Positions 1-10,881 of a stretch of DNA of 64,000 bases are shown piece after piece (positions within the stretch are counted from its first letter, which is position 1; each line of letters begins with the position of its first letter). This stretch comes from Muscardinus avellanarius (lineage: Eukaryota > Chordata > Mammalia > Rodentia > Gliridae): assembly GCA_963383645.1 (NCBI GenBank), contig OY726576.1, positions 9,414,102 through 9,478,101 on the forward strand, given 5' to 3'. The notes below the pieces were generated by a model that had not been told where the DNA came from, searched no databases, and saw only the letters and a list, made by a program, of their open reading frames with translations. A program made the translations under genes and the position numbers.

Positions 1-65
1 CCCAGTGCATGAATCAATCTATTCATGCAGTTAACTGGCTAATGAGTCGTTTGGAGCATGGGCTT

Positions 66-178
66 GCTGGTCTGGGGTGGTGGCATATCCTGTAATCCAA
101 GCTACTCACAAGGCTGAAGCAAGAGCATCACAGACTCGAGGCCGGCTCAGGCAATTTAGAAAGGTTCCTATGGTTTGA
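66..178 (+). mobile_element. Degenerate B1-like SINE monomer
   Basis: It shows a diverged B1 left-half pattern: gtggtggcatatcctgtaatccaa, then aggctgaagcaagagcatca and ctcgaggccggctcaggcaa. No ID-like right half follows. Confidence 0.45.
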
Positions 179-440
179 ATGTGAAATGCCCCTGTAACAG
201 CTCATGGATGGTCAATGCAAAAATGTCCCGAGGTTAAATAATCGGATCAGGGCCCTGATCTCATCAGTGAATACTGGTAAGACTAATAATTTGAATGGAC
301 TCGCTGGGTGGTAAAGTAGGTAGGTAGGCTGTGGCTTGTGAAGGAGTCACTGGAGTTTTGGCCTTGAGGACTCTATTTGACCCTGGTGTCTGTTTGTCTG
401 TCTGTCTTTCCTTCCTTGCTGCCCAGAGCTCAGCCTTCCT
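170..440 (+). mobile_element. MaLR/LTR-like interspersed repeat
   Basis: It begins tatggtttgaatgtg, as MaLR-type LTRs do. It contains aatggactcgctgggtg, closely matched by aatgggctcgctgagtg in the repeat at 22745-23150, so both are probably old copies of one family. Class assignment is by eye. Confidence 0.45.
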
Positions 441-492
441 CGGCCACTTCTCAGTAGCTGGGATTACAGGTATGTGCCATTGTGCCTGATGT
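428..492 (-). mobile_element. B1-like SINE head fragment
   Basis: The end of a B1-type left half is seen in reverse: tcagtagctgggattacagg followed by tatgtgccattgtgcctgat. Only about 65 bases remain. Confidence 0.6.
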
Positions 493-1122
493 GGGAAGCT
501 ATTAGAGGGTCAGAAAATGATGACTTTTGATTATTTGTTATCTTTGCTTTTAATATAATTTATTTATGAGTAAGTTTATAGAATTTAATTTTTAATAATG
601 CTGTGTTTAACAACTGACTCACCAAATCCCTAAAAAATTTAAAATTGGGCTCTTGTGGGCTAATGTCACCAACTCCAGCTCAACACTGGTTTTTGTCCAC
701 AAAGTATAAAAGAACATTACTATTTACGTAAGTAATACTTAGTGACATTTGAGGTCTGTGAGGTGGACTTTTGGGGCTGGGTGTTTTTTATACTTGTTAA
801 TATTCTAGAATTCTGTTATTAATATGTGAATCAAAGGCACTGGTTAGAATCCTCCAAATGCTAAATAAATAGATGGCAGTTTTCTGTATCATTTGTGAGA
901 GCTGTGTCAAAATATATATATATAAATTATGAATACATAATTTCCTTTTTCTAAGAAACCAACCCAGAGGAGAGGTATTTGCTCCCTGAGTGATGTGTGT
1001 CCTGGACTGAATTCAGTCCCCTTTCAACTCACATGTTGAAGTCCTAACTATCAAGGTTGCTATTTGGAGATGAAGACCAAGAGTTCTCTCTTTATCTTTC
1101 TGGATGTACACAGAAGAAAGAT

Positions 1123-1372
1123 CAGGTGAGACCGGCATGGTGGCACACACTTGTAATTCCAGCATTTGGAAGGCTGAGACAGGAGAATTGCGGTTCGAGC
1201 ACAGCCTCAGCTACTACTTAGTGAAGCCCTTTGCAACTCACTGAGACCCTGTTTCAAGATAAAGAATAAAAAACAGGGCTGGGGATATAGCTCAGAGGTA
1301 GAATGCTTCTGTGTTCCATCCCTAGTACTGCAAAAATAAATAAATACATAAATAAATAAATAAATAAAAATA
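1123..1372 (+). mobile_element. B1+ID dimeric SINE, tandem copy 1
   Basis: It has a B1-like half (catggtggcacacacttgta ... gagaccctgtttcaagataa), then an ID-like half (gggctggggatatagctcag ... ccctagtactgcaaaaa) and an (AAAT)n tail. Most of it is repeated at 1456-1690; see the finding on tandem duplication. Confidence 0.9.
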
Positions 1373-1404
1373 AGGTAAGGACAAAGCTAAAAAATTCTGT
1401 TTGA

Positions 1405-1612
1405 AGGCAGGCGTGGTGGCACAGCTGTGTAATTCCAGCATTTGGGAGACTGAGGCAGGAGAATTGCGGTTCGAGCACAGCCTCAGCTACTACTTAGTGA
1501 AGCCCTTTGCAACTCACTGAGACCCTGTTTCAAGATAAAGAATAAAAAACAGGGCTGGGGATATAGCTCAGAGGTAGAATGCTTCTGTGTTCCATCCCTA
1601 GTACTGCAAAAA

Positions 1613-1655
<43 letters not shown>

Positions 1656-1662
1656 AAATAAG
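1405..1662 (+). mobile_element. B1+ID dimeric SINE, tandem copy 2
   Basis: It is nearly identical to the preceding copy from gaattgcggttcgagcacag through the tail and on into shared non-SINE flank (aggtaaggacaaagctaaaa). The AAAT tail is longer by about three units. Confidence 0.9.
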
Positions 1663-1694
1663 GTAAGGACAAAGCTAAAAGATTCTGTTTGAAG

Positions 1695-1905
1695 GCAGGC
1701 GTGGTGGCACAGCTGTGTAATTCCAGCATTTGGGAGGCTGAGGCAGGAGGATCGTACAGTTTCGAAGGCAGCCTCAATTATTTGGTGAGACTTTCAGCAA
1801 CTTAGTGAGACCCTGTTTCCAAATCAAATATAGAACAGGTGCTGGGAATGGAGCGCAAGGCATTCTACCTGTGGACTACACTTCCAGACCTATTTTCTTT
1901 CTGTC
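1695..1905 (+). mobile_element. Chimeric SINE, right half inverted
   Basis: The left half is in plus orientation (gcgtggtggcacagctgtgt ... gagaccctgtttccaaatca). After about 1858 the sequence reads as an ID-like half in minus orientation (ggcattctacctgtggacta, cacttccagacctatttt). This is either a head-to-head junction of two truncated SINEs or a local inversion. Confidence 0.65.
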
Positions 1906-2361
1906 TATAGCAAGCAATTGCCTGCCCTGGTCTGGTCCTTCTCTTCAAATTTATACCATAGTACATGTGTTTTCTGACTATCGGCCTATTATTTTATGAT
2001 TTCTTCTATCATCATCCCATTTTAAGAGGCTGTTGAGAAGATGATTATAAAAGAAAGAATTCAAGCAGAAAAGGTTAAATGATTTAGAGGTTTTTCTTTT
2101 CTCCAAGTGAAACTTCTGTGTGTGAAACTTGAGAAAAAAGAATCGAGATTGAATTTTAGCACAGGATCGGATGAAATTCTTGCCACACTTTGAGAAAAGA
2201 GAAGGAATTCCAGGACATAATTCTGGATAACTCTCAACTTTTAAGTGTCCAGTGGAGCGGAAAGGGAGCAAGCTAAGAAACAGGAGGAAAAGCAAGAGCG
2301 ACAGGGGAACCAAGGATAAAAACAATGTGTCCATATGAAAGGAAGGGTTAATAATGTCTGA

Positions 2362-2650
2362 AGCCATTGTCTTAGTTATATTTTCTGTTGCTATAACCAA
2401 ATGCCAGAGACTGACTAATTGATAAAGGATGGAGGTTTATGTAGCTCACAATTCTTAAGGCTGGGAAGTGCAAGAACATGGCACTGGCATCTCCTCGGCT
2501 CCCGGTGAGGGCCTTTTGCTGCATCAGAACATGGCAGGGGCACCACATGGCAGAGCGAGCCTTCCAGAGAGAACTCCCTTTTATATCGAAGCCACTTCTA
2601 TGATAATGCGTTAATCTATTTCTCTACTTATGGGTGAGTCCACTCATGAG
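2362..2650 (-). mobile_element. MaLR (MLT1/MST-like) LTR fragment
   Basis: The plus strand reads ttagttatattttctgttgc, tataaccaaatgccagagac and later gtttatgtagctcacaattc, aaggctgggaagtgcaagaa. This is the typical reverse complement of a MaLR LTR 3' end. Confidence 0.65.
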
Positions 2651-3242
2651 ACCAGAAGTCTAACGGCCCAGCCACCTCTCAAATGTCCCACCATTCTTCT
2701 ATAAAGGAGAAAAGGCTGCCACATTCCTGGGCAAAGAGAGGAAGGCTTCCCAGAGGTGGCAGCCCTTGAGCTGAGACCCACAGCACTGAGGGCAAGTTTG
2801 CAGAAGGGTAGACAGGAAGGAAGTCTGAGATGGCGGTTCCTGTCAACTGTGGGGAAGCATGCAATTCCTGTGTTTCTGTCGGATTCACTGGCACAGGCTT
2901 CTATAACCATGTGTCACACAGATTGGGTGGCTTCGACAACAGAAACCCACTCTCTTGCAAATCCAATATCAAGGTTGCTGAAAGGTTAGTTTTTGGCGAG
3001 GTCTTTCTTCTGGGTTGCAAACAGAACCTTTTCCCCCCTCCTCCCTTTGCCCAAGTATAGGGCAGCCTTTTCTCCCCTGTGAACAGCTTTCCTAATAATT
3101 ATTATCAGCGTGTTTTGTTCTAATGTAACTCCTTTATGGAAGAGTGGTTTACATGTCAGAAATTAAGCATGTGGATGTTTGCACTCAAATTTCAGTAAGA
3201 TTAAAATCAAATTAAAAATGAAATTATTTGGCTGCGTTAGCC

Positions 3243-3600
3243 ACATACCTTTTTTTGTGCTTTCATTGGTGCATTATAGTCTCACATCATAAGGTAAATT
3301 GTGTTGACAGCACATAGTACTTGGGCCTCCCCCTTCCTATCCTCCCTTTCCCACACAGAATACTGAGACTGACGCTGGTATTTTCACATATGCACACATA
3401 GCCAACGGTAGTAATTCCTTCAATAAACCTCACTCTTCCCCTTCCCTTTCATTTAGACCACCTCCCTGGCTCCACTGAGATTTTCCCTTCATTACCTGGA
3501 GTACCTAGGGTATCCCTATCACTCCTTTGCTTCCATATATTAGAGAAAACATATAACCCTTCCATTCCTGTGACTTGCATTAGGCACATTTCAAATGGTT
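3243..3600 (-). mobile_element. L1 3' UTR fragment
   Basis: It contains ggtgcattatagtctcacat followed by pyrimidine-rich text (accacctccctggctccact) and agagaaaacatataaccctt. All have counterparts in the longer L1 3' end at 18234-18830. Confidence 0.65.
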
Positions 3601-3615
3601 AATAACCACCTGTGG

Positions 3616-4035
3616 CTCACATCTGTAATCCCAGATCCCTGGGAGGATGAGGCATGAGGACGGCAAGTTCAAGGTCAGCCTGGGCAACCTGTTGAGATCC
3701 TCTCTCAAAATAAAAAAAAAGTGGCTGGGCGTGGTGGCGCACGCTTATAATCCCCTCACTTGGGAGGTGGAGACAGGAGGATCGCGCAGGTTTGTAGCCA
3801 GCCTTGCTGGCTTAGGAGACCCTGTTTCCAAATAAAAATATATATTTAAAAAGTAGGTCTGGGAGTGTAGCCCGTAGGTAGAAGGATTTCTGGGAACCCC
3901 ACTACCACCAAAAGATAAAAAAAAATTTTTTAAGTGAAAATGGTCAAGAGTATAGCTCAATAGTAAAGTGGCTCTAAGTTCAGTTCCAAGTATTGCAAAA
4001 TAAGTAGATAAACAAAAAAAAAAATAAAAATATAA
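3616..4035 (+). mobile_element. Old SINE split by a younger SINE
   Basis: An older B1-like half (3616-3720) and a diverged ID-like half (about 3937-4030) flank an intact younger dimer at 3722-3920. The whole block is bracketed by AACCACCTGTGGCT (3604-3617) and AACCACTTGTGGCT (4036-4049), a likely target-site duplication of the older insertion. Confidence 0.75.
3722..3920 (+). mobile_element. Younger B1+ID dimeric SINE (nested)
   Basis: It reads ggctgggcgtggtggcgcac, then cttgctggcttaggagaccc and ggtctgggagtgtagcccgt, ending accaccaaaag plus A tail. This is the subfamily with a gtctgggagtgtagcccggaggtag right half. Short aagtg sequences flank it. Confidence 0.9.
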
Positions 4036-5321
4036 AACCACTTGTGGCTAGCGGCTACTGCATTGAAGACTCAGCCATGAAAAATATCCATCATTATATA
4101 GAAGGAGGTAGTAATCCACTTGAAGTGAGGTGCATCTTTTTATTTTATACCTAGCTTGATGCTTACTACAGAATTCATTAACTGTAGGTTGAATTGACAA
4201 AGGAAAATAATGATTATTCACCCAATTGTTGCGACACAGGTATTCATGCGTCTCAGAGACCACAGCTATAAGCACATATATGTGAATTTATTTTTATTAT
4301 TAATGGGTAAGAAACTAAAAATAAGCCCTTTTCATTTTCTCCAGGATGAGAACACCACCCTGCATCATTAAGATATAATTATAGAATTCATCTCTCCAGT
4401 GTTAATATAGCAATCTATAGTTGTTAATTCAGAAGCACAATATCGATTCTAATTTATTTTTTCTAGGCCATCTCTGCTCCATTGTTCTATAAGTGACCCC
4501 ATGGACTCATTAAATATTTCAGCATGATATTTATGCAACTCTATTTAATGAGTCCTCCAACACCTTGAATTCTCTGGATCTCATATCTATTATTTTAGTG
4601 GCGAACTTCTGACTTTAATTAATCAGCTCCTTCTCAGACTCAAAGGAGATCCTAAAAAGGTCACCCAGTACACAACCCTCTGCTAGTAGACAGCCTCTTT
4701 GTCTCCACCTTTAAATATCTTCAAAGAGAAAATAACTCCTGGGAATCTGTTTACCTATTTAGATCTTCTTACTCTCAGAAAACTTTAGTTCTTGCTAAAA
4801 TATTTCAAAATGTAGCCTGAAGCAGTTCACCTTCCTCTTAACTCCAGAGAAAGAGAACAGGGTCTTTTCTCACATGCTTTGAATAAGCCCCTTCCTGCTC
4901 AGTGACTGTGACTTAAATGCAATCTGAAAGGAGATACTTCTCTTTCAAGATGTTTCTGTAGATTTACTAGAATCCCCAGGGATAAACACTGGACTTTAGT
5001 AAACTGAACTCGAATAAATGACATCCAAATAAAAGGCAATTGCTGAACAAATAAAAATAGGGCAATTGTTAAGACCCACCATATAGCCTAACCCTTTTCT
5101 GGTTTGATTCAGAAGTAGGCTTAACCAACAAGGATGCTGGTCCAGGGCTGGGGGAAGAGAGATTTTATTGGGGGATGTAGGGAAGGAAGGGAGGGCAAGA
5201 AGATTTCAAGGGAAGCAAAGTCTTTTGTCTCTGACTTGACTTCAGCATCTACACCTGTAAGCTAGATGGCAAGAGTGTAGAGAAGGAGGAATGGAGGGAG
5301 AGATGAAGGAACACCAAGGCC

Positions 5322-5475
5322 GGGCCAGGTACGCTGGGCACCTTTAATCCCAATACTTGGTAGGCTGAGAGAGGAGGATGGTAAGTTCAAACCCAGCCTC
5401 ATGTGAGACCCTGTTTCAAAATTTAAAGAGCTGGGGGTGTAGTTCAGAAGTAGAATGCCTCTGGGTTCACTCCCT

Positions 5476-5478
<3 letters not shown>
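5322..5478 (+). mobile_element. B1+ID dimeric SINE with CA tail
   Basis: The left half is diverged (gctgggcacctttaatccca) and the ID-like half reads gctgggggtgtagttcagaa, running straight into a CA repeat at the tail. Confidence 0.8.

Positions 5479-5518
<40 letters not shown>
5478..5518 (+). repeat. (CA)n microsatellite
   Basis: About 20 CA units directly follow the SINE tail, suggesting growth from the A-rich 3' end. Confidence 0.97.
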
Positions 5519-5519
<1 letters not shown>

Positions 5520-5611
5520 AAGGTTGGAAGTGGGTGGGGCAATGGTCTTGCTGCTTCAGAGAGGAGCTGAGGCTTTTCAGCAGCCGTGCATGGGTGAGGT
5601 TGTCACAATCC

Positions 5612-6150
5612 TCTTCAGAACCAGCCTAGGTGTGCCTCAACAGATGAATGGGTTACCAAGCTGCAGTTCATACACACAGTGGAATTTTACTCAGCCATAA
5701 AGAAGAAGAAAATTGTGTCATTTGCAGAAAAATAGATGGAACTAGAGAATAGTGGGCTGATATTAGCAGTCTCAGAAAATGAAGGGTTATATATTTTTTT
5801 TTCCTCTCAGATGTGGAAGTTAGAGGGAAATTGGGAAACAAGAGGAATTTCAGATAAATGATGAGAGATACCAGAGTAGTGAAAGGGACTTGGGGATAAA
5901 GGTTGGAGAGGATAAGGTGATGGAATAAAGCAAACAGGTAAGTACTTTACTTAGTAAATTAAAAGTTCAAACAGCCCTAAGTGCATATGTGAAGCTGTCA
6001 TGAATACCCATTTAAATGTAATGTACAGAAATGGGGAGGGAGCGGGGTAGGATCCAAGGGGAAACACATTGGGAGCTATGTGCACGTGTCTCTATCACAT
6101 TATTCTGCAGTATGGTGTATACTTACAGTGCACCCATAAAAGACTAAAGA
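5612..6150 (+). mobile_element. L1 3' end (ORF2 end and 3' UTR)
   Basis: It contains tgcctcaacagatgaatggg and ggaattttactcagccataa, the conserved sense-strand end of L1 ORF2, followed by a G/A-rich 3' UTR. It is a 5'-truncated copy with no intact reading frame. Confidence 0.8.
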
Positions 6151-6161
6151 ATTCTTCCTTC

Positions 6162-6268
6162 TGGGCATGGTGGTACAAGTTTATAATCCTAGTACTTGGG
6201 AGGCTGGGATAAGAAGATCACAGTTTGAGGCTATCCTCAACAACCAAGCAAGACCCCATCTCAAAACA
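6162..6268 (+). mobile_element. B1-like SINE monomer
   Basis: It reads ctgggcatggtggtacaagt through caagaccccatctcaaaaca. It is a left half only, abutting another SINE. Confidence 0.75.
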
Positions 6269-6273
6269 ACAAC

Positions 6274-6475
6274 AGTCGGGCTTGGTGGCGCACACTTGTA
6301 ACCCCAGCATTTGGGAGGCTGAGACAGGAGGATGGGGGTTCGAGGACGGCCTCAGCTACTACTTAGTGAGGCCCTTTGTGACTCATTGAGATCCTGTTTC
6401 AAAATAAAGAATAAAAAATAGGCCTGGGGGTATAGCTCAGAGTTAGAATGCCCCTGGGTTCAATCTCTAGGAACA
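6274..6475 (+). mobile_element. B1+ID dimeric SINE
   Basis: Full dimer: cgggcttggtggcgcacact ... ggcctgggggtatagctcag ... gggttcaatctctaggaaca. It ends in a short interrupted CA tract (about 6472-6500). Confidence 0.9.
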
Positions 6476-7596
6476 CACACACATACACACACACACATCC
6501 TCTTAACCCACTGTGCAGGCCAAGGGACCTCTTTTCCCTTCTGCTTGGCTGCTTCCTGCTGAATGTGGTAAACGGAAAATCGCCGCCTGCCTCACAAGGA
6601 TAAGACCCATGGCCCATGGTGGTTTTCCAGAGGTGAGTCCCATTGGCACTGGGCTAGATATTTTGTGAAATCCAAAACATTAGTTAAAAACAGGTGATTT
6701 CCATCTGCGGGAAGATCCTGCTCGTGATTTTAAGGACTTCTGCTGCTGTGATCATTTGGGGGCTAAATCTCTGGCAGGATTTGGCCAGGATCTTATGGAG
6801 GCTAGGGTTAATGAACAGCAGTTGCCAGGCTCAACCCCTCCCAGACACTCAGAGAGTTTGCTTCCTTTAGAAGGAACCGGTAGCCTCTCCATCTTACAGA
6901 TGGGTATACTGAGGTACACATGGTGTACCCTTACTGCCTGCCTATCCATGTCAACACAAGAAAGAGACATCAAACAGGCTGATATGGGGATCATAAAACA
7001 AGGCTTCAGAGACTCACTGCAATGCTGAAGAGCATAATGCATGTGGTGTGTGCAAGGTCTGGCACTTTTCGCACTACCTTTAATTTTTTGAACCTTAGTG
7101 CTTGCAAAGATACAACACTGAGAAGATCGTACATATCAGGTGCTTTGAAGGTGCTTGATAATGTAGGGAGTGGTCAATAAAAGCTCATCATTATTGTTTT
7201 TATAACTTTTTATCAAGAAAAAGCTTGCACGCCCTTCTATAGCCTTAAGCAGACTTTCATGACTTCAAAGCATGTAGGAACTATGTTTTCTGTTATTTCA
7301 TGCTCTCTTTGAAATTGGTATAATGCAGAATAAAGCAGCACTTAATTGATAACCTGGCATAAATATATAATTTCGCAATGCTATGTCATCAGTATATTTA
7401 GAAATTGGTCATTCTATAATTCTTTGTGTAAAGGTTCATATATACACAGAATGGGCAGACGTTATTTTTTGTTTGCTTTAAATTTGCTCTGCAGTGATCT
7501 GTAGTGATTAAAAACAGAAATTATAAGTATTAAAATCCGGATTCACCTGGTCAGCTTCACCCCGTGATCTGTAACTAGCAACAAGGAACATAGTTT

Positions 7597-7610
7597 TTTT
7601 TTTTTTTTTT
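7597..7610 (+). repeat. Poly-T tract
   Basis: A run of about 14 T with no recognisable SINE or L1 body beside it. Confidence 0.6.
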
Positions 7611-7719
7611 GTCAATAAAGGTTTGTACCCACAATTTTAAAAACGTACCCTAGGGATTAATTTTTATTACAATAAGTTATTTTTTCAGCAAATGCCCACT
7701 GTGCAGGCCAAGGGACCTC

Positions 7720-7858
7720 ATTAGTATATAAATATACTATATATTTATACTATATATATTTATATTTATATATATACTATATGTACTATATATACTATAT
7801 ATATTATAATATAAATATAGTATATAAATAGTATATAAAGTGTGATAGCTTTATATAC
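7720..7858. repeat. AT-rich palindromic low-complexity block
   Basis: About 135 bases consist almost only of A and T, with repeated TATA/ATATTTATA units that are self-complementary. It could form hairpins or a cruciform. Confidence 0.85.
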
Positions 7859-8673
7859 TATTTTAATTCATTCACTTTGTTTTCAGCTGAAGTGTAGAAA
7901 TGGAAATGCTTAAGAAAAAAAGCAAGCAAGAAAGAAAGGTTTAGGGAAGTATTAAAATTGTTACAAAGTCTATTTTCCATATAGATTGTGTTCTTTTTTT
8001 AAATATAAGACAGTATAATTACTTTTTTCTCTTTTAACAACAAGACCTATTTTGTCATGAACAGTGTAAAACCGGTTTATTTTTATGTCACCTTTTATAC
8101 GTGAGAAGTTAAAAGGACCAGACAAGCTAACAAGGTGATTAAAGATTTTTGGAAGTCCAGGTATTGTGGGAATATCTGCATCTTTTAAAAATAAATGCTT
8201 TTGCTGAGCAGGAAGCTTGGTTGACATCCCGAAGGGAATGCACCTTGTCCAGAGGCCATCACAAGACGAAGCAGGGGGACAGAATGTAACAGAGGTGCCC
8301 CTAGGCATTTGTTATGTTCCTGAATTCTGCTGTCATTTGCATTCCTAAGAAAGTCTAATATTCTACTTATGGTATGAAATGTTTCGCAGCTGTGCTCGAA
8401 ACTGCCAGGACAATAGCAATGAAAAAAAGACTCCAAAGATGCTCATAACTGATGACTTGAAAAATAGTCTTAGCATTTATGTCCACACGAAAAAAACATT
8501 TCAAGGTCTCCCTGATGGCTTCCCATAGAAGCTGAAAATTGACATTGCGTGGCCCTCCTCTGCACCACCTTCCAACATGGGCTTTGTGACAAGGTCACAC
8601 GGGAACGAAATTGTCACTGTGCAAACGACATGGACACAATTCATGGCCAGGCTGTGGCTTTGCTCTCAAATGG

Positions 8674-8676
<3 letters not shown>

Positions 8677-8737
<61 letters not shown>
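8677..8737 (+). repeat. (TC)n microsatellite
   Basis: About 29 uninterrupted TC units, then an impure CT-rich tail to about 8775. On the PLCB1 transcript strand it reads (GA)n. Confidence 0.97.
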
Positions 8738-8738
<1 letters not shown>

Positions 8739-9268
8739 CTCTCTCTTCCTCTCTCTCCCATCCTCCCTCCCTCATTATCATAAGGAAATAAAAAATTAAA
8801 GGGCTGGGTTTATGACTAGGTAAAACAAATAGAAGTTCAAATAAGGGAAAATACCACGAAGGCAATTTAAAGTTTCTTCCACATGCTCAAGCCAGGAAAT
8901 ATAGGAAGGTACTCGATCGTGGCAGTTGGAAGGTAGCTGGTGGAAATGTGGCAGGACTGGTGTGCCCTAACAGCCAGTGGGCAAGGCAGACTTCCAGCCC
9001 CACTCAGGCCTCTTAGATCAGCATCTGCACTCTAACAGGATGCCCAAGAAACTCTCACACTTTTCAAAGTTCAGAAAGCACTAAGCTACAGCAGTCAATG
9101 GAACAAAAGCCAAGGAACTTGTGCCCCTTTCTCAGTAAAGAGTTGTTTTCAGTAATTCTTTGCTATGTTTCTGAGCTCTTTTATCTCACAGATCAATAAA
9201 TGATTGAAGACTAAAATGTTACCAGCTTTATTATCAAACTATTTTCATTACATCAAAATAGAAGCTTA

Positions 9269-9478
9269 TGCTGGGCATGGGGGCGCACGCTTGTAATTCC
9301 AGTATTTGGGAGGCTGAGACAGGAGGATTGTGCTTCGAAGAGAGCCTTAGCTACTATTTAGTGAGGCTCTTTGCAACTCAGTGAGACCCTGTTTCAAAAT
9401 AAAGAATAAAAAATGGGCTGGTGGTATAGTTTGGATGTAGAATTCCCCTGGGCCTCATCCCCAGTACTGCAAAAAAAA
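9269..9478 (+). mobile_element. B1+ID dimeric SINE
   Basis: It reads tgctgggcatgggggcgcac ... tgagaccctgtttcaaaata ... gggctggtggtatagtttgg ... ccccagtactgc. The tail leads into a GAAA repeat. Confidence 0.9.
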
Positions 9479-9480
9479 AA

Positions 9481-9531
<51 letters not shown>

Positions 9532-9562
9532 GAAGGAAGGAAGAAAGAAAGAAAGAAAGAAG
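9478..9562 (+). repeat. (GAAA)n microsatellite
   Basis: Tetranucleotide GAAA array with a GGAA-type interruption near 9531-9540, grown from the tail of the preceding SINE. Confidence 0.95.
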
Positions 9563-9616
9563 AAGCTTATGATTTAAAATTTTTTGTTTTATTTTAAAAA
9601 ATATTTTCTAACTTAG

Positions 9617-9832
9617 CCGGGGGTGGTGGTGCACGCTTATAATCCCCACGCTTGGGAGGCTGAAATAGGAGGATCGCGCAGGTTCGAAGCCAGCCTCAGC
9701 TACTTAATGAGGCTCTCAGCAACTTGATGAGACCCTGTTTCCAAATAAAATATAAAATAGGTCTGGGAGTGTAGCCCCGAGGTAGAAAGCCTCTGGGTTC
9801 CACCCCCAGTACCACCAAAAGAAAAAAAAAAA
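9617..9832 (+). mobile_element. B1+ID dimeric SINE (gtctgggagtg subfamily)
   Basis: It reads gccgggggtggtggtgcacg ... tcgcgcaggttcgaagccag ... ggtctgggagtgtagccccg ... cccagtaccaccaaaag. It is followed by an (AT)n run to about 9851. Confidence 0.92.
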
Positions 9833-10540
9833 ATATATATATATATATATATTTTCTAACTTTTAACTAATACATAGTAGCTATGCATATTTACTGGGTA
9901 TAGTGTGCATATATATTTTATATATATGTATAGTTATTTAGTTAGTATATATATAAGATATGTGAGGATCAGATCAGGGTGATTAGCATATCTATTATCA
10001 CAATCACCTACCATTTACTTGCACTGGGAACTTTCGACATCCTCTCTACTAGGATTTTACACAATTACACGCCATCAACCATAGTTAGCCTACTGTGCAA
10101 CAGAAGTTTGCTTTTTCATTATTAGCATCACAAGAGTGCCTCTTTTCTCCCCAAAATGTGTATCCTTTAGAAAGGCTGGGACCAGTTTTCTTATTAGTGA
10201 AAGGAATACAACTGGTTTCATCATGCAACTGCATGAGCAAGTTAAGATCTTCTCGCTGCAGCTGTTGTCAGCTCCAATCTACAGCTCCTGGCCTGAGCAT
10301 TTCTACTCATAAAATATTTCCTTAGAGTTCTTGCTTCTAGAGACCCAGGGAACTGTGAGTTGTGCTCTTAACCCAAAATGCCATGTGGGAGTAAAACAGA
10401 TTTTGTTGGACTTACAAAAGGAGAGGTGGGGCCAGACGAGGGGAGCGGGTTGGGAATACCCCTGGAGCTCATGTGATCCCTTAGGTTTTAAGATGATAGG
10501 GCTGTGGGAAAACAGTGCAGTGAGAAAAGGGAATGGGGAA

Positions 10541-10670
10541 AAAATTCAAAAGAGAAGAAAACGGTCTGAGCACAAGAAAGGAAAACTAAGATGACAAAGA
10601 AAACCAGTTTTGCAAATAGAGAAATGAAAAGAGAAAAGAGAAAGAAAGAAAGAAATATGGAAGGATGGAA
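10541..10670 (-). promoter_or_regulatory. Pyrimidine-rich tract downstream of the 1b exon
   Basis: The plus strand is purine-rich here, so on the PLCB1 transcript this is a C/U-rich stretch including repeated TTTC and TTCTCTTTTCTC units (about 10616-10655). It begins about 210 nt past the donor of the alternative 1b exon. Such tracts can bind PTB-type splicing regulators; this role is inference only. Confidence 0.3.
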
Positions 10671-10881
10671 TTCATATCAGGAAGAGAGAGCACAGGGAAG
10701 AAGAAATAAGGACCAGAGGCAGGCAGGAAGGGACAGGGAACTGCCAAGGGTGTGGCTGGGAGCTTTAACAAGAGAAATACAGAATAGTAGCAAAGGGGGC
10801 AGGAGGGAGTCCCTGGTGCCTGAAACCGGATGGCTGCACACCACCCTTCTCTCGGAAGCGACCCCTCCCCTCCAGTCCTAC

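Larger units (their letters stand above)
1..10881 (-). other. PLCB1: PLCB1 intron 3' of the 1b exon (partial)
   Basis: This is intronic sequence between the 1b cassette exon and a terminal exon that I could not find in the window. It is mostly repeats, listed separately. I recognise nothing specific in about 500-1120 (AT-rich), 2650-3240, 4050-5320, 6600-7680, 7870-8670, 8740-9265 and 9860-10540. The stretches 10095-10600 and 10700-10880 are non-repetitive but show no splice-bounded coding potential that I recognise. The terminal exon of the 1a isoform (continuing LQVELEQEYQ as remembered) was looked for on the minus strand and not seen. Confidence 0.8.

Noticed and set aside
2644..3060. Several overlapping short frames on both strands
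   Set aside because: No conserved motif, no splice pairing and no continuity with a neighbouring exon.
5262..5629. Open frames made of Cys-Val or Thr-His repeats
   Set aside because: These are translations of the CA microsatellite and SINE; the same applies near 8549-8865, 25843-26122, 27387, 28711-28997 and 57700.
1..10881. Possible terminal exon of the PLCB1 1a isoform
   Set aside because: I looked on the minus strand for the remembered continuation after DEKPK (LQVELEQEYQ, later ILEFVQEAM, ending FDTPL) and saw no match, so it probably lies outside the window.
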